Assembly: GCA_020152595.1 (NCBI GenBank)
Contig: JAIGNY010004056.1
Location: 782,001 to 846,000 of the forward strand
Direction: 5' to 3'
DNA: 64,000 nt
Origin: Chiridota heheva
Lineage: Eukaryota > Echinodermata > Holothuroidea > Apodida > Chiridotidae
How positions within the stretch are numbered: position 1 is the first letter of the stretch; each line of letters starts with the position of its first letter. Of the stretch, positions 56,801 through 64,000 are shown piece by piece. The notes beneath the pieces were generated by a model, which saw only the letters and a program-made list of their open reading frames with translations, ran no database searches and was not told the DNA's origin. The position numbers were made by a program, and so were the translations under genes.

Positions 56801-59800
56801 GCCTACTTAAGATTCTTTTTAAAATATGCATTCAGGTAAGAATTTAAAAACATAAGAAACACTTGTTGAAAAGTGTAGGGTAATTTTGACCATTAAAGGT
56901 AAATTGGCTGAGATTTAAACATATTTTGTTTTTGAGATGCTTCAACTAGGGTGTTCCTTTTGGGCGAAACAGTAGCCTATAAACTTTGAGATGAAATATT
57001 GAGATGCGTTTTACCTCCTGAAATTCGCTAGAACCTTCACCCACTCCCCCACTTCTGATAATAAAGGAATTTGTCATCAACAGTCGTTTATATCGAATGC
57101 TGAGGTTTAAAGTTAACTTTCGAGTTTACTCATCATGCAGTGCCATATCATTCATTACATGAACATTAGCTAAACCCGATTTAATACCAACCCGAGCTCG
57201 CATCCGAAGTCCCTAAACTTTTTTGCTATAAATTATTTTCCCTAGCCTTTCTCTTCTACACAACACATAACTTAAGCTCCCCACTCTAACCGCTCTGTGG
57301 TAAATTTTACAGGTGGTTTAGAAGAACTTACATTTCCCAAAACAAATTCTTGTGGTTGTGTATTTCAAGTATGGGATATTAAGTTAGTTGTGCGGTTGTT
57401 ATTCTTGTGGTTATAGTTTCAAATATGGAAGATTACGTTATTTGTGTGTTTGTTCGAGGAATTTTTATTCTCCACAAATTGCAACCTCTTCTTCTTGCAG
57501 TGAATAGGGAATGTCCACATAATGTTAATTTGTTGGAAAGAAAACGATTCATCTTTTAGACTATCAATCAACATCTCAAAGATCTTCGTCGTGACCTTCA
57601 GTTATAAGTCTATATAAGTCATTTGTCTTTATAAGTTTTTTTGTCTTTATAAATCTTTTGCAGCTATAAAGCTTTAAGTCAAATCCTTTTCAGCCACATA
57701 CAACTATTTGCATCTCGCTATTTGATATTAAAGGTCAAATGACTTGTAGCATTTTTTATGTATCTTTTATGTATGTTCTTTTTGTATATCCTTTGTTTAT
57801 TAATTATCTAATCCATAATTAATAGGTCGAGCAGTAAATTCTGGCCAAAGGTTATGAAGCTTTACCATATTCCAAATCAAATTCTAGCAGGATTAAACTT
57901 TCCTATATATCATGTTCAGTGAATGAGATTTAGAAAAGAAAGAATTACATACAGATTTCAAACCATCCGCTCAGTCATAAGCAATACAAAATTGATCAAG
58001 TTATGATCTGCCGTAGCTCAAAACTTAAAGCTGCTATTTTTAAAATTTAGAATTGAACTACCCATATATAGATACTGTATTAAGGAATATAGGAATTGAT
58101 ACAGGTCCGCAGACCTTTAACCACGCAGACCTTTAGCAGTCCAGTCCACGCTTGCAATTTAGAGATCTCCCTATTGGGAGATCGAGACATGTGCAGTGAA
58201 CATAATTTAAATTGTTTCTAATAAGTTCAGCCGTTAACTTATTTTAACTTGTCAAATTATGTAATTCTAAAGTTGTATACTTCGGAAATGATATTGGAAT
58301 GAATATTCCTGAATAATTTGAGCTTTTGCTGGTGATTAAAATGTTAAAATCTGCTCTTCAAAAAATGTTGAAAATGAGTTTTAAAGATTACGCTAAAATT
58401 CCCTGGTGAAAGTTAAATTTGCGCTTGTAAAAATGGAAAAAATAATTTCATCGTTCTGTTACACCAATAAAATTTGAATATTTCGCATGCATTTGTCCTA
58501 CCTTTGACTTAAACCTATTTACCGCTATGTATTTCTTTACAGAGAATTGAATTTGGAAAGATGCATTGTGGGTTATATTGTACAGAAATCTCCCCATTGG
58601 CAGATTTCCTGATCGGGAGCGTGACCCGGACTGTTTTGTATTTGTTTAGTCAGGAACCTCAATCACTTTAGTCAGGAACCTCAATCACTTTAATCCGCAG
58701 CCAAATGATCAGCCAAAGACGTCGTTCCGAGAGTTTGATAGATGATTGTGTGTATATTAAGCACAAATCCAGAATACATCATTGATGTAGTAGCTCAAAA
58801 TATGTGTTGGCGACAAACTGTTGTTTAGTGAAGTATCTAAGGAGTCATGTTGAGGCCTGATGTAATGAACACAATTTTATTCAGAACTATATACGAATTG
58901 ATCTATTTCGAAAGTATAATCCTTAATTCAGACTTCTACACGACAATACCTTCAAGGCATTCTTTTACCCTACCTCTTATTGCAGCTCAAACCACTCGAC
59001 TCAGAAGAGGAAATCGGCGCGATCTCCAAGCAATGGGGAGGTTGGCTGAAGGAAACCTACTCACAAGCCGACACATTTGGACTAAAGTGTAAGTAGGCCT
59101 ACGTGTGATTCATGGTCAGGGCCGGGCGGCAATCATGGTCAGGGCAGGGCGACAATCATGGTCAGGGCCGGGCGGCAATCATGGTCAGGGCCGGGCGGCA
59201 ATCATGGTCAGGGCCGGGTGGCAATCATGGTCAGGGCCGGGCGGCAATCATGGTCAAGGCCGGGCGGCAATCATGGTCAGGGCCGGGCGGCAATCATGGT
59301 CAGGGCCGGGCGGCAATCATGGTCAGGGCCGGTCGGCAATCTTTTTTATCAAACAGGAAAGCGATGGCACAAATTTTTCTCTTGTCTGATTGGCTCACAT
59401 TCTGGACCCTAACCCTTACTTAACTTAAATAAGTGCAATTGCTGTCCAAGCTGTTTAAAAAAAATTGATAAAAAAACAGAGAAAATTTACAAAATTCATT
59501 ACGCTAGTATTGGTTAAATGACTGATAATTTGTAAGAGCAGGTTTGCTTACAAACGATGTTTGACACCCGCTGAATACATAACTGACTAAATTTACACAA
59601 AATAATTATTTTAAAACAGTGAAAAGCAGGATATGTTGCAGTTTGGAACATTCGCTTTCTATCAGGAACGTGACGTCAATTGTAATCTGTGACGTTGTTA
59701 GTAGAGTGCCCAGAAGTACCTGTGATTTTCATAGTGCACAGCTAGTTTGTCAATACTTTGAGGTATCACGTAAACGGCGAATTGGAACCTAAAATTTCGC

Positions 59801-61232
59801 CATTAAACAGGCCGGAAAGTTCTTTCTCTGAGAGCTCAGATACGGAACTTATTCCTCGTGAGATTTTGAAGGCGACACCGTACAGACCTTCAAGGTACCG
59901 GAGGGGGAGGAGGGGAAAGGGGGGGGGGGGGGGATGTTCGAAATGTTCTACCCTCCGAAATTGCCTTCACATCAAAATCAGGAAATGTAAATTTTTGGGA
60001 GCAAGTGTATTTTATTCCATTCATGTAATGCTTCATATAAATCTCACATTTTCGCCCAAAGTGCCACCATAAGATCATCGAATTGAATATTATTAAAAAT
60101 ATACTGTAAGCTGCCAAGTATTATGCTTACGCGCTGTTAGTACATCTCGTAATCAGTATACAGTAGCTGCAACTTGTTTTGTTTTAGTATTGACATGCAC
60201 ATGATAGATATGTTTGGATTTGTTACAACTCTCGACGTCACAAAGTTTCATTAATGTTAGTTAAAATGGGTATTCAGTTGTTTATAATAGTGCTTAATAG
60301 TTAGTGTTTTGAAGATTGAGAGAAAACTTTTTCTAACAGCATATATACTAGAAAGTTGTTCCACATTAAAAAATACAATACTCGATATTAAAATTACGCC
60401 ATGTCATCAGGCTTTTAAGTTTTAAAGAGAATTTGAAAAGCTCTTACGAACCATGAGAGAGATGCTTTATCACAGACTGGTAGATTGGTAACCAGATCAT
60501 TAAAAACTAATTTGTGTCACGGAAATTTTGATTATAATCATGGGAAGCACAAAAAATACATCGGTTACTGAATGTTTGAGTTTGCCTTTAGGTCAATATT
60601 CTGTAAATTGTAACAGTTTCCCCAGTGCCCGGTTCTATAACATGATTTTTATATCTTCCCTTAGATCCGAAAGATTTGGATGTGAAGGTGAAGGCTACAC
60701 TCTTTGGAGCACTCTTCCTGATCGTAAGTAACATTTGTTCTCATTGCTTTCATTCTAAAGCAGTGCAATTGCGGGTGACGGTACATGACTCCATTAGATA
60801 TGACCATAGTCCATCCCAGTTTGAATCCCCATCAGTGTGGTATTACAGCTGAGTGGATTGGAGCAAATAGAGTAGAGTCTTGCTTCATGGCACAATGCAG
60901 CGCTTGCAACGGGAGTCGATCGAACCCGGTATTATTCGCACTACGAGTATATTTACCCACTGAGCCGTTGTATCTCACACAATTAGTGGTACACACATTT
61001 TAAAAGTATTTCTAGACGTATAAAGGGAGATGCCAGCTATAACATTTTGAAATATATTAGTTATGATAACCATGAGTGAAAAGCAAAAAAAAAAACAAGC
61101 ATAGAAATCCGTAAAGAAAAACTTCACCGCTCTGCAGTGTATAAATAATATTAATTGGTACAATGAATACATTTTTCCCTTTCTTTGCAGGATTTCATGT
61201 ACTATGAGCAGAAGAAGAATAACAATAACTAA
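38870..61232 (+). CDS. Phospholipid scramblase (PLSCR1-like)
   Basis: Eight exons: 38870-39281, 52330-52407, 52637-52713, 53329-53462, 55588-55711, 58986-59088, 60665-60723, 61191-61232. All have AG/GT borders and matching phases; 1,029 nt, 342 aa (human PLSCR1 is 318). Residues 27-67 are a Gly/Pro-rich GQPGYPAA repeat tail. Residues about 117-137 match the [14 protein letters not shown] signature. [23 protein letters not shown] and [14 protein letters not shown] follow family order. Residues 200-214 ([15 protein letters not shown]) are the Cys cluster, palmitoylated in PLSCR1. The C-terminus has [19 protein letters not shown], the membrane-inserting helix, then [10 protein letters not shown]. 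Scramblases mediate Ca-dependent bidirectional lipid movement. The Ca loop aligns as [12 protein letters not shown] (302-313): the first Asp of the human loop is Gln. Intron 1 is 13 kb. Which vertebrate PLSCR paralogue is closest cannot be decided here. Confidence 0.93.
40200..40790. repeat. AT-rich degenerate array (GGAAATTTCCCAAAAATGAAG type)
   Basis: Irregular repeats of GAAAATGAAGGAAATTT and CCCAAAAAT; two internal blocks around GCAAATTTCTCGAAAAAGG repeat (40433 and 40613). It lies in scramblase intron 1. The upstream relative at 39590-39780 begins with a GGCGTAGGAAG-G-run segment. Confidence 0.7.
40932..41595. repeat. Two-copy tandem duplication, 332 bp each
   Basis: Copy 1 40932-41263 and copy 2 41264-41595 both start ATTTATAGGGAGTGGGGGAA and end GGATTAATATCA. 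They are nearly identical; differences are one-base changes in A and T runs. A poly-G tract (about 40918-40930) precedes copy 1. Recent local duplication. Confidence 0.95.
41970..42485. mobile_element. Diverged, inverted copy of the piggyBac-like MITE
   Basis: Arms GAAGAGAGCATTCGG...TTTCGTTAAGGAGATAA (left) and CTTCTTAACGGAATAAAGAT (right) match the arms of 36919-37447. The internal CCTTTATGTATTCTATAATA is the inverse of the TAGAATACATAAAGGC block of that copy. The termini are eroded. Confidence 0.55.
42670..50110. mobile_element. piggyBac-like MITE copy interrupted by the giant 23-bp array
   Basis: The left end GGATTAGTTCAGTGGCCAAG (42670) matches the terminus of 36919-37447. After the array, TCAAACTTTCTTCAGGTG, GGTTTTTAAGCCACAAAATC and ATGATAGAATACATAAAG (49830-49945) follow that element's interior in order. 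CTTAACAGAATAATATG...CCATTTTGTCC (50040-50090) matches its right arm. The outermost right terminus is not recognisable. The sister copy is about 520 bp, so roughly 6.9 kb of extra sequence is array. Confidence 0.7.
42861..49730. repeat. Giant minisatellite, 23-bp unit, ~299 copies
   Basis: Head-to-tail copies of a 23-bp unit with GTCCACTGTCTGGAAAGTCT. Most units are identical, and about 40 irregular joints delete or duplicate a few bases at TGTCCACTG or CTGGAAAGTCT. The unit contains no TAA, TAG or TGA in any frame on either strand, so all six frames run open for up to 2,337 codons. These are not genes: the array lies in scramblase intron 1 and is unaffected by frameshifting indels. T-to-C edge variants such as CTTTCCACTG occur near both ends. 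Confidence 0.98.
50449..50662. repeat. Minisatellite, 17-bp unit (GGTTAAGGATTGAAGTT)
   Basis: About 12 copies with GGTGAAGG and AGTGATTAAGG variants. It lies in scramblase intron 1, downstream of the 23-bp array. Confidence 0.92.
50944..51300. repeat. Tandem pair of ~170-bp units with G-rich and poly-A tracts
   Basis: Both units contain GACCTCTATGAA, GTGAACTATATAT, CAGAAGCATAACCGTTACAA and AATCGACA.TTAGAAAA. They are separated by a GGGGCAGGGG tract, and the second ends near GCTCCCCCTTGGCTACGTAC, which resembles the GTAGCCA ends of the hAT-like element family. Confidence 0.75.
51520..51779. mobile_element. Tc1/mariner-like MITE
   Basis: The left end CACTCTAAAAAAGGAATGGT (51522) and the right end on the minus strand CACTTTAAAAAGAAATGGTC (ending 51777) are inverted repeats, flanked by TA on both sides (51520-51521, 51778-51779). 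The interior is made of repeated TTGACCA / TGGTCAAA palindromes. No transposase. A partial relative is at 38586. Confidence 0.75.
53860..54135 (-). repeat. GGAAATTTCC-type sequence ending in GGCGTAGGAA and poly-C
   Basis: Repeats of CCATTTTGGGGAATTTCC lead to CCATAGTTCCTACGCCTCTG (54060) and a C run (54107-54128). Read on the minus strand this is a G run, then AGGCGTAGGAAC and GGGAAATGG, the same order as at 39590-39780. It lies in scramblase intron 4. Confidence 0.55.
56051..56692. repeat. Minisatellite, ~21-bp unit (GAGAGAGGGGGAACACTAAAA)
   Basis: About 29 purine-rich units with variable AGAG and G-run lengths. One segment (about 56270-56510) is repeated at about 56400-56640, indicating block duplication. 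It lies in scramblase intron 5. Confidence 0.94.
57200..58985. other. Rest of scramblase intron 5
   Basis: AT-rich, no gene recognised. A short direct duplication GTCAGGAACCTCAATCACTT is seen at 58651 and 58671. Two GGAGAT / ATCTCC segments near 58166 and 58586 (CTCCCTATTGGGAGATCG and CTCCCCATTGGCAGATTTCC) are weakly alike. Confidence 0.5.
59108..59341. repeat. Minisatellite, 23-bp GC-rich unit (ATGGTCAGGGCCGGGCGGCA)
   Basis: Ten copies start 20 bases after the exon 6 donor of the scramblase gene. CpG-rich, and stop-free in all three + frames because 23 is not a multiple of three. The open frames over it (80-100 codons) are artefacts. Confidence 0.95.
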
Positions 61233-62131
61233 TTAAAAGAAGTACATGTAGTAAAGGAATCATGGTGTAAACTCGACATCAACAATTACCAACTACTGTA
61301 ACAATACCGCTCTCTTTAAAAGGTATATGGAGGTCTAGAGTGAAATATATTATTAAAAATGGTTTTTGTGGTAACACAGTATATGCGAACTTTTATCACA
61401 ATTTGAGGAATTATGACGTAGTGTGACTGTGCGTACGGCACAAAATCTTTCTATAAATTTTTTCTCAATCTCATTCAATGAATATCACTGAATTAATACA
61501 AGATTTGTACCTGTTAAAATGTGATTGGAATAGCAAAATATTTGGGTCAGATTTTTCTAAGGCCCTTCAGCAGGGCTTAAATTATGACTACGTTTACGAG
61601 AAAATGCAAATGATTTGCATTGTAAAATACCACGGTCGTCCAGTCGCACATCACAAATTAGCAAGGTGTGAAATTGAAATGTTTAACCGATTTTCATAAA
61701 AATGGTTTGAATCTTTGTCGGTGTTTGATAGATCTTAGAGCAATTTAACTGTGTTGCTGTTTGTATTGTTACAGCTGTTGCTGTAATTACTGTTCATAGA
61801 CCTTGAAAAGAAGCGATTGGTGTTTGACTAATTGATTTAATAGAGTACCCAAGAAGGAACAAACTAGCTAACAATTGATCATAAAATCTTATATTAAGAA
61901 CTATATATTCAATTGCTGAAGCGCTCAAGTTTAATTAAACTTAAATTGCAAGTTATTTACTGATGTTTCTGTGAAGTATCTATGTGCCTACAAATATATT
62001 CGACATGTTGTGCTTTATACAGAATTCGTGTCAAATACACTTAATGAACAATTTATGTTCAAAGAATATTTTCAACAATGCAATCAGTGTACCTGCCTAT
62101 GATACATATGATGAATACTGGATGAAAGGCA
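61233..62131. other. Scramblase 3' UTR and flank
   Basis: ATTAAA at 61233-61238 is too close to the stop to be convincing as a poly(A) signal. Otherwise AT-rich sequence with no gene recognised. Confidence 0.4.
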
Positions 62132-62520
62132 TTAGATGCCTGAAAGTCCAGATCTGGGTTGACTTGAGTTGAACAACTCATACGGATCACAATCATGATG
62201 AAGGCGAAGAGCCCACGCACGCCAATGCTTATCAAGCCTGTTTTTGAAAGAGTTCAAACTGACTGCATCCATGATGTCACTTGGTAGTGAATTCCACAAC
62301 CTGCAAACTCTATTAATGAAGCAGTTGTGATGAATGCTGGTATGCAATGATATTGCAGGATTTTCTTAGCTTTTAAACCTCTTGTTGTTGTATTTTGGAG
62401 TAAAACAAACAAATTGGCTTCCTTTGGATTATAAAAATTTGAGAGGATTTTGTGTACCTCAATCATATCATCTCTAACACTCCTGTAGGTCATGGTAAGT
62501 TTAGCTTATTCAGTCTTTCA
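62132..62520 (-). mobile_element. Non-LTR retrotransposon RT C-terminal fragment (CR1-like)
   Basis: Minus-strand reading in two frames gives RLNKLNLP, TYRSVRDDMIEVHKIL, then TTRGLKAKK, FINRVCRLWNSLPSDIMDAV and NSFKNRLDKHW. These are the conserved C-terminal motifs after the RT domain in CR1/Jockey-type LINEs found across marine animals. At least two frameshifts break it, so it is a dead fragment. Confidence 0.82.
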
Positions 62521-63668
62521 GGATAAGATTGATTTCTTAGTGTATGAATGAGTTTTGTGGCTTAGTTTGTAAATTAGTATTAAAAAAGTAGATAAATATA
62601 CAGAAAGTAAGTATTTCGCTTCCATAAAAGAAGATTTTATATTCCTCGACTTGTTTGCTTTATCATGGAGGTAAACTTGGGAAATGATAATACATATATG
62701 ATAATGATAATTACTCACTGAAGGATTCTCGGATAATGTTTAATTTATATTTCTATATCATATGCAAATGTTGACTGGTTGATGGGAAGCATAGACAATT
62801 ATTCGAAAACTTTGCCAAAAAAATTAATTTAATTGATATCCATTAGATTTTAGATTGTGATAAATTCCATACACAGCGAATTAAATTATCAATATATCAG
62901 AATATTATTTCAATATTTGATTATCTTCTTTACTGGCTGTACATATCATCTAATTAAGTCATTTTAATTTTCTGTCTTTCTTACTTATTATCTATACTAC
63001 AATTAATGCTATATATGATATATTTGGATTATGCAATAGATACAGTTGTAATATGAGTATAATCTCTTGTTTTTTCCTGATGCAAGGCGTAATTTAAGAC
63101 GGTCGCATCTTTCATTAATTCAGTGACTTGACCAGAAACTTGTGTACCACAATTTAATTGTATCTTCACCCCCTTCCCCCCTCCTCCCCACACACGTGTG
63201 CAGACAACTGTATGTGTTACTGAGAGTAGCAGAACCAAACACTTTTCTTTTTGTAACGTTTATTATAGGTCTTGGAGTGTCTGTCACTCCAGACTGGGTC
63301 TCCTCTCTAACTGTCTGGAGAATGTGTATCTATTTATTAATTTATTTATTTATTTGGTGTACCGTATATACAGAACAGTTTTTAAAAGCATTCTACATTT
63401 TTCTTCAAGCTACATCGAGTTTCAAAATCTGAGCAGATCACATTTTGAAGAAAAAAAAACTTTTGAGTTTTGGCAGTATGCAGGTATTGTTGATCAAAGT
63501 TTTAAAACCGGAAGACGATGGGTTTGCAGTCTCGACAGGTCAAGCCACATTCATCGGGGTCAGACAGGTATGGGAGGCAGTCTGTAGATTGATAGATAAC
63601 AGGCAGGGTTCATCATGGCCCATAAAATATTTTGTTTGGACATAAGCAGGCCTGTAGCCTGCATGCTT
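62521..63668. other. AT-rich flank; contains one arm of a direct repeat
   Basis: No gene recognised. ATTTGGTGTACCGTATATAC begins at 63352 and recurs at 63947, running on to the window edge. Confidence 0.5.
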
Positions 63669-63948
63669 GGTGCATGGGGGAACCATGGTGCACGGGGGAG
63701 CCATGGTGCATGGGGAAAGCATGATGCATGGGGGAATCATGAAGCAACCATGGTGCATTGGGGAACCATGGTGCACGGGGGAAACATGGTGCATGGAGGA
63801 ACTATGGTGCATGGGGGAACCATGGTGCATTGGGGAACCATGGTGCATGGGGGAACCATGGTGCATGGTGGAACCATGGTGCATGAGGGAATTATGGTGC
63901 ATGGGGAACCATGATGCATGGGGAACAATAGGTGCATGGGGATACCAT
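63669..63948. repeat. Minisatellite, 18-bp unit (GGTGCATGGGGGAACCAT)
   Basis: About 15 units, with GCACGG and AAGCATGA variants. CCATGG and ATGCAT palindromes recur. Open frames on both strands (Met-Val-His-Gly-Gly and Met-His-His-Gly-Ser repeats) are by-products of the 18-bp period. Confidence 0.94.
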
Positions 63949-64000
63949 TTGGTGTACCGTATATACAGATCAGTTTTTAAGACATTCTACATTTTTCTAC
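63947..64000. repeat. Direct repeat copy (partner 63352-63404)
   Basis: ATTTGGTGTACCGTATATAC, then CAGTTTTTAA and CATTCTACATTTTTCT repeat 595 bases after the first copy. It is cut by the window edge. Confidence 0.85.

Overview
The window is nuclear DNA of a metazoan, most likely a marine invertebrate deuterostome such as an echinoderm. That placement is inference. Its basis is GT-AG introns of many kilobases, low GC, animal-specific genes (PGGHG, BLOC1S3, a phospholipid scramblase), tRNA-derived SINEs, non-LTR retrotransposon fragments, MITEs and very many tandem arrays. There is no sign of prokaryotic organisation.

Region by region. 1-2040: the last two coding exons of PGGHG (ATHL1) on +. 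2150-7060: four back-to-back minisatellites and a palindromic MITE. 8420-9884: a THAP-domain protein gene on +. 13020-27108: a complete three-exon BLOC1S3 gene on -, whose two large introns hold a RNase H-bearing LINE tail, a 155-bp satellite with higher-order structure, a SINE, dispersed repeats and two more minisatellites. 27109-38869: accessory DNA with an unassigned minus-strand first exon (34467-34538), an intact 95-codon minus-strand ORF (32075-32362), several inverted-repeat elements and a second SINE. 38870-61232: a complete eight-exon phospholipid scramblase gene on + (342 aa by my splicing). Its 13-kb first intron contains a 6.9-kb array of about 299 copies of a 23-bp unit. 61233-64000: a decayed non-LTR RT tail on - and an 18-bp minisatellite.

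The genes are functionally unrelated: collagen glycan trimming, lysosome-related organelle biogenesis, a putative DNA-binding THAP protein, and membrane lipid scrambling. They do not form a pathway or cluster. The distinctive content is the repeat landscape. Most striking is that the giant 23-bp array lies inside a copy of an inverted-repeat element whose compact sister copy (36919-37447) has TTAA target duplications like piggyBac MITEs. The array is free of stop codons on both strands, so it creates false ORFs of over 2,200 codons.

Exon boundaries were read by eye from splice signals, reading phase and recalled family sequences. No database search was possible.
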